Shown one piece after another: positions 47,284-59,713 of a stretch of 64,000 nt of DNA; position 1 is the first letter of the stretch, and every line of letters starts with the position of its first letter. The stretch spans positions 446,981 to 510,980 of the forward strand of contig KB722758.1 in NCBI GenBank assembly GCA_000349905.1. The letters are read 5' to 3'. The position numbers and the translations under genes are program-made. The notes under the pieces are model-generated. The model was not told where the DNA came from, did not search any database, and was given only the letters and a program-made list of their open reading frames with translations. This DNA comes from Volvariella volvacea V23 (Eukaryota > Basidiomycota > Agaricomycetes > Agaricales > Pluteaceae).

Positions 47284-50200
47284 ATGGCTGTTCTCGCTCC
47301 TCCAGATTGGCAGCAATATCCCCCAAGAGACTCGACTATGGACATTTCCACTACTAACCCAAGGCAACGCTCTTCTCCAGCCAATGACCATCCCTCCTCC
47401 TCCGCCCCTGCTCCCTCCAGTAGCCAGCAGCATCACCAGCATCAGCACCAGCAACACCACAACCACCAAGCCCAGCAACTTCCCCAGCAATCTTTTGGTT
47501 ATCCCCTTCAGCAGCAGCCCCAGGGTGCTTGGACTCCCTCAATAGCTGCCCAGCCATTTTATCCTGCCTTCTACCAAAATCACCAGCAACCGCAGTCTCA
47601 GCAGCCTTACTCCCAAATACCTCCGCAAGCACCGTTTTATGACCACGCGAATGCTCAGCTCTGGGCTTATCAGCAGATGCTTTTTAATCAGGTTCAGCAA
47701 GGTTTCGCTCACCTACCTCAACATCTTTCACAACAACGTAACGCTTCCGGTCCCTCTAACGATTTTTACTCCCAAAATCAACTTAATCCCGCCTTTAACC
47801 CTTTCCCAAGTGGCACCCCTCCGCCTCATCATCGAGGCGGCCCAGGTGATCATCAGCAGTCCCAGGGTCAACAACAGAACCCTCAGTATCCTGCCTTTCA
47901 TCCCTACCGCCGCCCCAGCCGTCAGCCTTCTTCTCATGCCTCTGAAGCAAGCGATTGGCGTCCCATGCCCCATCCCCCTTACGCACGACCGGATGCGTCT
48001 GGTTCTTCCTCTTCTATAAACTCTTCGTCTAGTCAACGACAACGAACCAACAGTAACCAAAGTGGTCACAGCGGCCATAACACTCCCTCTTCCACTGGCA
48101 GTAGCCGCTCTCGAAACGTACCTTCTGCCGCTGTTTCAGGATCGACCAGGAATTCTCCTTCTCCTGCATCATCCTCGAACTCGCCTACCCCTTCGCCACT
48201 TCGTACTCCGCATCACCGCAACGGTTCCTCCTCTTCTTCAAGTTCAACTGCTACCTCCTCGCGACCTTCTCCTCTTTCTCCTTCCCTATCCACCACAACC
48301 GTATCTTCTAACTCTAATACTGCTGCCAGCAGCTCCGGTTCTTCAACACCTCGGCCAACTCGTCCCTCCCCGTTATCTCAAGGAACGTTCACCGCGTCTG
48401 AAAAAAGGATGTCCAGAGACGACAGCGATCTAGCGGCCTTACGGGATCCGATCCCGACGGCAAGTATGATGCGGGGCGGTGGGGGTGGGTTGAAGAGTCG
48501 TTTGCGTAGAGCACTGTCCTTCAATGCTGCTCAGGCTCTCAGAGAGGAAGAGCAAGAGGACGATACGTCAATCAAAGCTTCAGCACAAGCAAGCAGCAGC
48601 GGAAAATCGTCACTAAAACCGAAAAGCCTCAACATCGGTGCTGCAACCACAACAGGGCCAGGAGGTGGAGTACGTAGTCCTGAAAGCGGGGTCCTAGACG
48701 ATGGAGCATCTGCCGCTACAGTCCAAACCAACAAGAAAAGGGGTCGAGCAGCCTCGCTATTCAACTCTAGACTCAATGCTAGTACTGACAACATCTCGCT
48801 CTCATCTACAGTCAGTAGTGCTAGTGTCATGATACGAAAACTAGGGTCCATGGGCAAGTTGGTAAGAAGGAACTCCTTGGCAGGGATTACGTCCTTGTTC
48901 AAAGACAAGGACAAGGAGGGGAAGAAGAAAGATAAGAAGGGTAGCGCAAAAGCGGAAGTCAGTGAGGCTAGTGTTTCCCATGTCACGGCGGAATTGGATC
49001 GCGGTGGAAGTGGTGACTGGAGCATGGAGGGTTTGAGTCCTGCTGCTAAGCTTGCAAGACAGCACACCTTGAAGACTAACGCAGAGGCAGCGGCGAAGGC
49101 AAAGGCACAGCAGGAGGCTCAGGCTGCGATTGCCAACGCTGCTAACACAGCGAAAGTTGATGTTCAGGCAAATGCTTCAGGAAGTAGTGCATTGTCCTCA
49201 ATCAACGGCAATGAGTCTGCTGGTGTTGCCATCTGGGATCGTAATACTGCTACTAAGCAGGGCCCGAGCAAAGGAGAGGTGGGTGGAATCAAGGTGAATG
49301 AGGATGGAACACAGGCAAATACAGAAAACAACGACGACGACGACGATAGCAGCGATGAAGGACACTATGGAGGCTCCCAGCAGGCTGGGCAAAGCTTTCA
49401 CGCGGAGGGTTGGGAGGACGACGAGGACTGGGGGGAAGATCATGATGGTGACGAAGAGGTCACGATTCGGGCTGGGCTACAAAGAACCAGTTTAGATGAT
49501 AATAATGCATTTTATCAGGAGGAACCCGAACCATGGGCCGTTGATATCCGAAGGAGTATAGAAAAGACACGAAAACCGATGAAAGGCATCCTCAAATGTG
49601 AGTTGTATTCAATTTCCTCTTACCCCGACTAATTTTCGGGATGTACAGTGAACGGGAAATATAACCAGGAGGCGTATCTCTCGGATTCTAGTTCATACCC
49701 TACAGCACGTCTTCGGTCAAACTCGTATAATTCTCATGGTACCTCGGAGCTTGGCCCTCTTGCTAGGATGCCCTCTCCTGATCCAGATCATATCGATGGG
49801 TTACACCGACATAATTCACACTCATCTGGACATGGGCCCAAGGACGCTGTCCCTTTAATCCCCCCACTTCCGTTTGAATCTGGGAGTTCTTCCAGGTTAA
49901 GCATGTCGTTAGAAGGGTTGAAGGGTGAACCTAGCACTCCTCCCAGCACAAGTACGGCAGCTCCGGAAAAGGCATCCATTTTTATTCATCCTAATTCCTC
50001 TGCACCTGCATTGTCAACGATATCCACGACATCAACACCGCCCACACTCACTCACAGATCTGCAACGGCGCCGAGCAAGCGTTTGGCATTTGCGAGCAAT
50101 TTGTCAGTGTATGATACCTTCTCTTCTACGGTTTACGATCGGAGGAGCGAGCCAGCAACGTGGAGTCGCTTGACTCCTGCACTGGCGCAGCGGATCAAAG

Positions 50201-50331
50201 AGGAGCTTAACTCCTACAAGATGGAGGAGATGGAAGTGCATGCTGCGAGTCGAATACAGTAAGCAATAGTTTTGCTCCCCACTCACACCCCTCTGACCGA
50301 TGATTTTCACAGCACCCAATTCTTTGTCTGA
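47284..50331 (+). CDS. Low-complexity protein with conserved C-terminal domain (Bni4/Afr1-like?)
   Basis: Three exons (47284-49597, 49649-50258, 50313-50331) give 980 aa. The first 400 residues are Gln/His/Pro- and Ser-rich and surely disordered. Then come a basic RLRRALSFNAAQAL segment, a Lys-rich LFKDKDKEGKKKDKKG stretch, and an acidic region (DDDDDSSDEGHYGG, WEDDEDWGED). A KGILKLNGKYNQEAYLSD motif spans the first intron. The last 65 residues are dense and conserved-looking: KRLAFASNLSVYDTFSS, YDRRSEPATW, LTPALAQRIKEELNSYKMEE, and the end RIHTQFFV formed by splicing a 19-nt last exon. RLAF fits the RVxF class of PP1-docking motifs. The tail resembles, as I recall it, the C-terminal domain of fungal Bni4/Afr1 proteins, which target PP1 and septin-associated machinery; this is an inference. 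The ATG at 47284 is the first plausible start. Confidence 0.6.
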
Positions 50332-51496
50332 ATCCCATAATAATGGTTTCGTTTTCTTTTTGGATTCCCTGTTCACGACTACTTCCCCCTACCCGCCGTG
50401 CCGTCTCATCGCAATTATCGCTGTCAGATCTAACGCCATACCTCCAAGATATCCTTCTACGTATTACCCCCATATCCTTTTAGCAAACACACCCCGGATC
50501 AGAGTCAGATGTCAGTCCCCTCGCTCCTCAAATTCACAGTATACCCTTGATCCTTCACGTGTAATTCATCGTATGCGGTGTCGTCAATGTTTTTAGGGGA
50601 AAGAACTTCATCGCACCTGCCATGTGGATATTGCAATTCTCTCCTTTGTTCTATTTCCTATACTATACTTGCCCATATTTCACCCAGTCGTTCCCTCTAC
50701 TCTTTTTTGTTCCTGCCTTCTATCGATTTCCGACCACACCTATGTTCCTTCATAAGAGCCATCCCCCCCCCCCCTCTACCCTCAGCTCCTATTTTCCGTA
50801 TTTCTTTTTGTGCGCAGCAGTCGTACTGTTATACTCATTTCATTCGTTTGCAAATGATTTGGACGGACATTTTAACATGCAGCCCATCATCGAATATCCC
50901 CTTCCTTTTCTCATAAGAGCTACAGAAATCCTCAGTTCTCTCACAGATTATGGTAATCATGACATTATATTAAAATTCACTCCTTCCTTTCAAAGGGATA
51001 CCTGTCCTTTGGGGTTCAGTTTCAACTTCGCCTTTCCTTCGATACTATTTCATAAATGTCCTGCTCCTGTTTCCCCTTCTAATGCCTGTGGTGCTAATAT
51101 GCTCCTTCCGTTTTCTACCAATATTCGGGCTTTTTTTGTTACTCTGTTCACGCAAACAAGTAGCCAAGTAGCTGATCATATACCCGCAAAAGAAAATGTT
51201 TCCCCCCACTCGTTACTACCGCATGTACAAGATTAGAATGGACTAATGCAGGGAAGTAAATAGTTGCTCAGATATCGTATTCTATATGTTAATTCACTGC
51301 AGTGGTATCTGCCCATGAAAGGGCTGATTCTGACCGCCCACCTCCATTCAAGCCTGAATTGACACGCAGGAATTGCCTTATTTGTGCTGGGTGATCATGC
51401 CAAATAAGCCGCCACTAAGTCTTGGGACCCTGGTCTTATACAGTGTATTTCACCTCTTGCTTGCGGTATTCCCTGTCTTTTCTAAATATCTTGAAC
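50332..51496. other. Pyrimidine-rich intergenic stretch
   Basis: About 1.2 kb, strongly C/T-rich on the plus strand (50640-51200), with a run of 12 Cs at 50763-50774. ORFs here (50578-50916, 50622-51236) arise from this bias. It probably holds the 3' UTR of the previous gene and the promoter of the ArfGAP gene. Confidence 0.45.
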
Positions 51497-52881
51497 ATGT
51501 CCAAGCAAGACAAATTGACAACGGAAAGGAACGCAAAGACACTACGCGAGTTGGTGAGGAGGCCAGAGAACAAAGTTTGTGCGGATTGCAAGCGTAATGG
51601 TGCTTTCTCCGCAATTCATCGTATTGGGGGTTTTGGCTGATGACTACATTCACGCAGATCCACGATGGGCATCCTGGAACCTGTAAGATGCCGTTGTGGC
51701 GCCGTATGATTCACTGTTTACAAGTTATTTCCCTTTTAGCGGAGTGTTTTTGTGCATACGTTGCTCTGGGATACATCGTGGTATGGGGACGCACATCAGT
51801 AAGGTGAAATCCGTCGATCTTGATGTTTGGACACCGGAACAAATGGAGGTGGGTTGAACCTTTTCATTGATATCATGTTTTTATGTCAATTGACCACGTC
51901 ACTCGACCCAATAGTCGATTCAGAAATGGGGGAACTATAGAGCAAACCTCTTTTGGGAGGCCCATCTCAAGCGAGGACACATTCCACCCGACCAGTATGT
52001 GGCTAACTCCTGGGTGGAGCCTTTGACGAATTGTCCACAGTAAAATGGAATCTTTCATTCGTTCCAAGTATGAATCAAGACGATGGGCAATGGAGGGCCC
52101 GATCCCCTTGGATCCTTCAATACTGGAGAAAGCGGCCAAATTAGACGAAGAGGAAGCGGCAGCAGCAGCAGCAGCAGAAGCAGTTACTGTTCAACAATCA
52201 GCAGTCACACATGCCACGGGTCCCATTGCTGCTGCAACGAGTAATCGTCAGCCCGCATCACCAGCTACTCGTCAACCCCATCAACTCCTCTCAGCAAGTT
52301 ACGCCGCCCACCAGAACACCCCGACGGTGCGAGGACAGCAAGAGTCCACGGTTCCCCCAGCAGCTCCACCTTCAGCCCCACCTCAAGCACTGCCTGCGCA
52401 GCAAGACTTGTTCAGCCTCGATTTCCATGCGCCCCCTCCCTCATCAGCTAGTCCCGCAGCACAGCAGCCTAGAAAGGACGTAAAGCAGGATATACTTTCC
52501 CTGTTTAGCGCCCCTACTCCTAATTCCTCAGCTGTCCCGATGGCGTCTGCATCGTCTGGACAGGGAAATGCATGGGGTACTTCGCCACCCATTGTGAGCA
52601 TGGCAGGCACCAGTGGTGTAGGAGCCTGGGGTGTAAGTTCCGGTTGGGGGGCTTCAGCAGTACCCCCTGCTCAACCTAATGTATGGGGGAGTTCCACCAA
52701 TCCGACTACTGCGCAGCAGCCCAACCTTTTTGCATCCAGTAATGATATTTGGGGTGGTTCCGCTGTTGCAAGCAACGGGGAAGCAGATCTGATTGGTTCA
52801 TCCTTTTCTACTTCTTCAACAGCAGCGCCCACCACCAAGAAGGATGACGTCTTTGGTGACCTGTGGGGTGGTTTCAAGTAG
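51497..52881 (+). CDS. ArfGAP zinc-finger protein (Age2/SMAP type)
   Basis: A GTPase-activating protein for Arf in vesicle traffic at the trans-Golgi and endosomes. Five exons (51497-51599, 51658-51682, 51740-51848, 51915-51994, 52041-52881) give 385 aa. The zinc finger is CADCKRN, then [11 protein letters not shown] (CxxC-x16-CxxC), with the catalytic arginine in the [17 protein letters not shown] block. [28 protein letters not shown] and an Ala/Pro/Gln-rich tail follow, with many GxxWG and NVWGSS repeats. The second exon is only 25 nt and completes [10 protein letters not shown]. The domain order (GAP at the N-terminus, unstructured tail) matches yeast Age2 and human SMAP proteins; the exact orthologue is not decided. 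It is convergent with the LTA4H-type gene (109 bp between stops). Confidence 0.88.
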
Positions 52882-52990
52882 ATATTTGCTATTTATGGAC
52901 TTCTCTTATCAGGTGTACAGATTGCTATTACACTATACACGATTATTACTGTCCAGCCTAGTTTTCTTTTGCTCCAGACAACTAAAGCAC

Positions 52991-55623
52991 TTAAGCTAGG
53001 CTGAGATCCTAGGGATAGGTTAGCCTTTTGAAAGCAAGGGAAGAAAGTATCACTGTAACCTTTTCGATCAACCTCCTTGCAATAGGGTGGAATGCATCTT
53101 TGGCCTGGCTGAATTTGGCGATGGCAAGTTGCTTGTCAACTTTTGCGACTGCTCGCAAGACCGGTCGGCAGAACTTCATGCGGCCTTTGATGACCCCAGT
53201 TCCATCAGCGCCAATAACCCAATCTGCTGCTCCAGGGGAGAAAAATTTCGCTGCCTCAGAAGCGGGATCACGGAGGGCAACTTCGTAAAATCGTAGCCTG
53301 ATTTCTGCGTTTGGCGTGCTGGAGAGTTTATACAAAGAGCCCATGTGCGAGACATGAGCTGATGGAAGTGGCTTATATGTATCCAGACGCTCCAGGAAGA
53401 CGACTAAAATAATTTATGGTGAGGACAAACAGCAAGCACGCTTGTGTGACATACTGATTTGGTTCGTATCAAAATCCTGGAGGTCACCTTCCTCGAAGGC
53501 GAGCTTAGAAGTTTCAGATACAGATCGGGATGCATCCCAGCGCGCTGCAAGGTTATAAGCATCTTCGGCAAGGCTGAGGTCATACTGAAGTTCGACCGGT
53601 AAGGCCAGGCCTTCACCGTAGAACCAGCGCTTCAAATGCAATTCAATGGAGAATTACACCATGATGAAGAAGAGAACTTACGTCCCAATCCACATTGTCG
53701 AGAATTTTGACTTTCTCCTCTCCTCCATGCTTCTGGAAATAAGCATAGAGGTGGTCCTTCCATTGCTCGGTAGTAATGCTCTTCCCCATGTACGTATTGA
53801 CGTAGTCTTGCACGTAAGGCAAAAACACGTCTAGTCCACCGAGTTGGTGCTCTAGCGACTTCCAATTAGCTAGTCTTATGGGCACCAGAAAAGATTGTGG
53901 CCTTACCAAGATAGTAGATAAAATTTGCCCCCTTCTCATAGGGGATGCTGCTGTATGCGTCATCTGGATCCTCTCCTTTTTCGAAGTCGATGACTAGTCT
54001 CTGGTATTTAGGACGATCCTCATATTGCTTGAGGGCATCTTTGAGTGCTTTATTGCCGATAAGGTATGAGAAACCTCGGTGAGCAGGGGAATGTAAAAAC
54101 TGCTGAAGAACGCGCTCGATATATGTCGTCCAACCCTCATTAAGCCAAAAGTGGGTAGCATGTGCATGTCTGGTAGCATTTCAGCATCATCGTCACTAGT
54201 TCAAGAAAGATTCTTACGTTACACCATTTCCGAACCAAGAGTGAGTCAATTCGTGTACAACGACATCGACGAGTGCTCTATCACCAGATAATAGGGCTGA
54301 ACTTATTCAATAAGTGTGCAGGCTGTGCAATACGACAAGACTTACTCGGCGTGAGGAAGGAAATGCAGGCATTTTCCTGTGTGTGTAGGTATCCATATAT
54401 GCTGTCAGTAAATAGAAATACGACGTACCATACCACCATAAGGGAATGATGGAGGCAGGACCAGTAGGTCATAAACACCGAACCGGTAGGGTGTTACGAT
54501 CTTTTCTTCTGCCGCAAGGAACCTGCAAAGACCCTTCAGGGGTAAAATATATCGAGAGACAAGTTGACTGACCTAGCTGTATCCTCACTGAACTCCCAAT
54601 ATGCTGCATTAATCATCTCAGGCTCCGCCCACACTCCACACTTCCATTCCTTACCCTCAAGCTGGGGGAAGGGTCGATAGATGACATTGCCACTTGCAAT
54701 GGCAATCAAGTATGACGGAATTGGAACGGGCTAGGAAGGGTCAGGCGGGAGCACGGATCCTTGAGGGACCATACAGACCTGATGATAGGTGTATACCACA
54801 GCGTCTTTTCCTACTACCTTGCCGTCATGCACAGGACCGTCGGACGGCGGAGAAACGCGGATAGCGGAAAGTAGCACCGGAAGCACAGATGTGACTTGTG
54901 CGAAGTATTTCTGGTCAGTGTTAAGTACTTGTGCTCGATTACGCTGTAATTAAGAATACATACGATTTTAACAGAGGGTGTATCTGGACATATGGAGGTG
55001 AGTATATTAAGTAGGGGCACGGCAAGTACTTACCTTGCAGTGGTGCCAACGCTCGTGAGTAGATGGGTTGGCACTGACTGAAAAGGTAAGGGAAGGTTTT
55101 CCCTTGTGTCTGTCTATCACTCTATGAGATGGACTTTTCTAGCATGACGCCATAGCACTCACTCCTTATCAAGCCATTGCAGAGCAGTGCAACCCTTGGT
55201 CGTCTTGTATGTAACTGAGATAGTGATGGTCTGCCCGAGCTGTAGCCCTGACGGCAATGGAATATGAAGGGCAGAACCCATGACGGCATGCTTCGGTTTG
55301 ATCTCATACTAAATTCCCTAATATCTGTGGTTGTCCATATCCCATATCGAATGGCGCTTACTTGAACAGTAGTTCCTGAGACTTCAGCTTCGTCAATATG
55401 TAGATCGGATGTATCAAAGCTAGATTACGAATCAGGAGTTGAAGGATATCCGCATTCGCTAATAGCTAACCCACATTACTTCAGTTACGTTGCTGTCTAA
55501 GATCTTCAAAGTATGAGTCGCTGAGCCTGACAGGATTCGCGCCTCAAAGTCAATTTCCCAGTCGAATGCAACATGTTCGGAGATGATCTGATGGTAATTG
55601 GACTGTGTTGTAGGATCTGACAT
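52991..55623 (-). CDS. LAP2: Leukotriene A4 hydrolase-type zinc aminopeptidase
   Basis: An M1-family bifunctional enzyme: aminopeptidase with epoxide-hydrolase potential, cytosolic or nuclear. The ATG at 55623 starts MSDPTTQSNYHQIISEHVAF, the usual N-terminus. The substrate loop reads GGMENACISF, formed across an intron. The zinc site is HELTHSWFGN with a downstream NEGWTTYIER, giving the HExxH and Glu ligands. The C-terminal armadillo-like domain has LHLKRWFYGEGLALP and KFCRPVLRAV. A final 18-nt exon (52991-53008) supplies DLSLA and the stop, matching the family ending EKDLGLA; without that splice the frame reads on to another stop at 53009. About fifteen exons, near 640 aa. The Ala in place of the common Pro of GGMENP is the only unusual residue seen. 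Confidence 0.9.
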
Positions 55624-57606
55624 TGGTGGAGGAGAGTGAGCAATCAGGCCTCAGGTATGGGAATTTGCACTTAACTCCGTCTCTTTCGGGACCGGCTTTT
55701 ACCCCGAGTTGCAAACGAGCCTGTTCATATTCAGAACACTAAATTATATAGTACAAGGACTTTGTAGAGAGTAGATAACTCATGTCTATTGCGATAAAAT
55801 TACTACACACGATGTATAGTTACGGTTTCCCTGGAACTCATTACCGCTAGCTCGATCTTAAGTGGGAGCCGTACCACTACTCTAAGTGTAACCAGATTTC
55901 TGCCCTCCATCCTGGTCTGGGTGTGTGGAAGTCCTGGGAAGTCCATAGCACACTTACACAGATACCTAAGACGGCCTCTGCAGCGACGAGGAGTCCACCA
56001 GTTCTGATGGGACCATTGCCTGGTGAGAGAATCAATGCACAGTAACTCACACGGGTAACCAAAAAAGCATCCAACGCTATTTCCGACTCGCTTTGAACAC
56101 AGGTTGGGTTTCTTTTGATCCATGCTACGAATACTGAACCATTTAAGGTGAGAGCAACACCTGGTTTGCAACATGGAAGACTTGAGGGGAGAAGGCACGC
56201 ACTCGCTTGGATATATTCTATCATATAGATTCAAGAAACGGAACATACGTAAAGGTGGTAAGCACCCCACCGAGGTGTTTGAAAACTGGCTTGAATGCCT
56301 GTGTAACTGGATTACTTTAAGTCATCATCTATTCGAGGGTTTTGGTAGCTATCTACCTTGGCAGCACAAACTCCATTCTAGTTAAAAACTGTGTCACCCC
56401 AGGTATTTGTGGGGAAGACGGTAGCAGCACACACTATAAGAGTGGGATGCGATGCTTTGAAGACACGCGGGAAGCTGGCCTAGACTTCTAGGTGTTGCCC
56501 GCAGTAGCATACGGCCCTCATCTCGTCGGGCAAGATCCTCCCGCACAGGAATAGTACTCGTCAATCCTTATCAACTCGATGGAAGGTTAGTTTAACACCC
56601 TAATGATCATGCGATTAGATTTGAAAAAAGGTCCCCATCTGAGTTATGACGGCAGATATCATCCACCTCTGCCACATCCTTAGCAGGGTTCACCTTACAT
56701 TGAGTGAATACCATTCGCAACTATCTCGGCGTGGTGTATAGCCAAACACTCAGATTGGCGTTTGTGCAAATTTGTCTCGATAATTACTGATGTCGAACAG
56801 TGTTCCTGGTGGACAAATTCCTTTTCCAGTAAAGCCATGGGACAAAGTGGCCTTAGTCCTCCGTAGTCCTCATGATAATGCCATGTGGGAGTAACCCCAA
56901 AAAGAAGACTACGTGATCGTCAAATCTTACTTGGCGGCTGAGCTGTATATGACTTCCTGGCTGCTTGTGTCAACTTGGTAGAATCGGAATGATTTCAGGA
57001 GTAGGGCAGCTGGTGCAGCGGGATGAAAGCGCCGTCTTGGAGTAGCAACCGTGAGGTACTTCTGTGGTCCCTGTTGCTTCCCGATTTGCTTGAGATCCAC
57101 CAGCGATTCTGGTGTCCCTATATATCACCGTACTATGAATTAACTCCGTTCATGTGCACGGGGAAAGACAGCCTATCTGCAATGGGCCTGTGATGGTCGA
57201 ATCTATCGCATGGGAAGCAAGCCGATAACACCAGCACTATCAGTCAGTGTTGCTTTACGGCCGATATGTGCTTGAGGACCTGAGGAGTTGATCTTCGCCG
57301 TAGCATTCGGACATAAGGCTACAATAGCTGTCGGACGACTGGCATTATGCCAATAATCAAATACGAACACGGGTGCACATGAGACATTCTCTGCAAAGGG
57401 TAGAAGGGCATGTGCGCCCGCTGGTTACCGCATGGGAGGACTTGTGTACTGAGCGTTGAATATTGGATGAATTGCCGAGCAATGATCATTGAACACCGAA
57501 TGCCGGAATCGGGCCGATTAGAGGTTCACTTTAAGGAGAAACTTTGCATTAAACGTCATGGCAAATGTAGGACATAGTTCACAAGCAGTAAAATGGATAG
57601 GTGTCA
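55624..57606. other. Gene-poor stretch containing a transporter relic
   Basis: Nearly 2 kb without an intact gene. The left part (55850-56350) holds the UNC93-like relic listed separately. From 56400 to 57600 I see only short ORFs and nothing recognisable. Confidence 0.45.
55877..56300 (-). pseudogene. Relic of an UNC93-like transporter
   Basis: Translated fragments match the intact UNC93-like gene at 57607-59713 in the same order. VGNSVGCFFGYP corresponds to its SRITLMIGCLGYP, and GGLLVAAEAVLGICVSVLWTSQD to GGFVIAAGAILGICAGLLWTAQG. An intron-like stretch (about 56020-56060) lies between them, as in the intact gene. Frames do not join, and the sequence after SQD has lost similarity. It looks like an old tandem duplicate, now decayed. 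Confidence 0.6.
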
Positions 57607-59713
57607 TTAATTCTTAGGTACTTCATTCGTCGCTCCAGCTGGTGCATTGATCTCTCCCATATTAACGCTATGAAAGAGCAATTAGTGTGGGTACCTGGAG
57701 GTTACACATGGGACTCACAGTCCTTCATCTTCAATAGTGGTGTGGTTTTTGACACGTAAGTGAATCATAGGCAATGAAAAGACCAAGCCAGCAACAAGTA
57801 GCACCCAAGTTGAAACAAAGATGTTCATGTAGCTATAAAATTAAGGGAGTTAACGAAATGAGGGAAGAGAAAGGGAAGAGAGCACACTCACGGAACTGGC
57901 ACACCGTCAGCTCTCCAGACTCCAGCGGCTCCAGCAGACTGGATGGATTTATCTGCGAGGATTCAAATTAGGATGAATTGAATAATCGAAGGGAACTAAA
58001 CTCACAGAGGCCGGTAAGGTTAGCTAATTTGGCGGGGTCATTAGACATAGCACCCATCAACCAGTAAGCAGTAGTTTGCCACATCGCATCTAGCAAACCG
58101 CAGAAGATGTAAAGGAAAATTCGGCCAGCGTAACCAGCATCCGATATGTCAATTCTTGGGGTATTTGGATCTGCATAAGTCTCTCGAGTATATTGCCTAT
58201 GAAATATCCGGTTAGGAGCCCAATCCAGGACGAATATAAAAATTATACCTTTGGTAGAAGTAGGCCCAGATATGGACGACGAAGGTCATTGCGAATAGGA
58301 CGAACCAACCAGAGAAGGCCCGGAAGCGCCGACTAAACCTATCTTGATCCAGCAGCAATCCAATGGCAAATGCACCAACGATTTGTGAGGTCCAGTAGAC
58401 GAAATTGTTTAGGGATCGTGCTCGAATGTTAAAGATGGCGCCGTTGTAGCCGTTGAACTCTAAGAACGAAAAGGGTTTCGTGGTAATGGTATAAGGGAAC
58501 AGCAATCAAAGCCTTCAACTCACGCCAAGTATAGAACCAGTTGGATGCTAAGAACATGGGGAACAAGAAGAAAATCATAGGATCGGTCTTCATGGTAACC
58601 CAGATACCGATGATCTCAGTTGTCCAAGAGCGTTGACGAGGGGTTGCAACTCTGGTACCATCTGTGCGGATCATCTTATTAGGATCAACCATGAACCATG
58701 GTATCACGACACCGATGAGGGTCAGAACCAAGAAGCCGATCTAAGATTAAAGGTGAGGTTCAATGGAAGTACGGGCTGGAAGCAATAATTACACACATAA
58801 GTTCCATTGCCAACTGCGTAGAGTGCAATATGAATTTGCTGTTAAGTATTATTACAAATGATGACACACCAGAGTTAGCCTGTTGGGAGTGGGGATATGA
58901 ATACTGATGGTGCTCGCACACAGAAGAACAACCGTACCGTAGACGAGAAATTCTGGCCGAGTGATACAGAGGCACCAACGACAGCTCCAAGGTTGAAAAC
59001 GCCCCAGAAAATGCCAATGAATTTGCCTTTCTGGGCCTCAGTCGGATAGGCCAACATCAATGAACCTTGAGCTGTCCATAAAAGACCAGCACAGATACCA
59101 AGAATAGCGCCAGCAGCGATAACAAAGCCTCCAGCGGTGGGGTGGATATTCATAGCACTGTATTCACATGAGTCATCAAAGAATGATTAACTGGGCTGGA
59201 CACGGACAGGAAAGCACCAATATAGAGGGGGTATCCCAAGCAACCGATCATAAGAGTGATTCGTGAGCCGAGTACGTTGTTGACGGAGCTGCAGGTGGAG
59301 GTGAATAGTGGAAGCACTGGTGAAGCGTAATACCCACCCTGCGAAGAAGGCACCAACAGCGAAGGTGGCGTAAAGAGCGGAGTTGGCGTTGGCGGAAGTT
59401 TTACCATCGACTTGACCACCAGCACCAAGACCGTTCAAGGCATTAAACAATCCTATGTAATCGCCGACACGTCAGAACACCACTGGTGTGGGTGTGTGAT
59501 AGATATCACCTGGACACATAAAACACACGAAACCAAGCATGAAGACCTGGTCAACGCATGAGTCCGGTACGTTACCGCGATGGTGGGCGACCGCGAACGT
59601 ACTTGGGTGATAGGGTGTTGGTAGAGGCCCTTGAAGCCCGTGGCGCGTTCGAACACGGGTTGGGCTTCATTTGAGCTACTACTATCACGACCCTTATGTT
59701 CGAGGTCCGACAT
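57607..59713 (-). CDS. UNC93-like major facilitator transporter
   Basis: A polytopic membrane protein of the UNC93-like MFS branch; substrates in fungi are unknown, with ion or metabolite transport suggested. The start at 59713 gives a hydrophilic leader (MSDLEHKGRDSSSSNEAQPV, then RATGFKGLYQHP). Helices follow: LFNALNGLGAGGQ, SALYATFAVGAFFAG, RITLMIGCLGYPLYIGAFL, HPTAGGFVIAAGAILGICAG, IFWGVFNLGAVVGASVSL and IGFLVLTLIGVVIPWFMV. Later features are the EFNGYNGAIFNIRARSLNNF loop, IVGAFAIGLLLD, GRIFLYIFCGLLDAMWQT and a final helix WVLLVAGLVFSLPMI. A last exon (57607 to about 57670) adds the hydrophilic tail VNMGEINAPAGATNEVPKN; without it the frame would stop at 57715. About nine exons, near 480 aa. 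A decayed copy lies 1.3 kb downstream. Confidence 0.82.

Noticed and set aside
48531..49067. 178-codon antisense ORF in the 980-aa protein gene
   Set aside because: Shadow of Ser/Ala-rich coding sequence on the plus strand.
50578..51236. Plus-strand ORFs of 112 and 204 codons
   Set aside because: They follow a strong C/T bias, are rich in Phe/Pro/Ser/Leu as expected from it, and show no motif; treated as UTR or intergenic.
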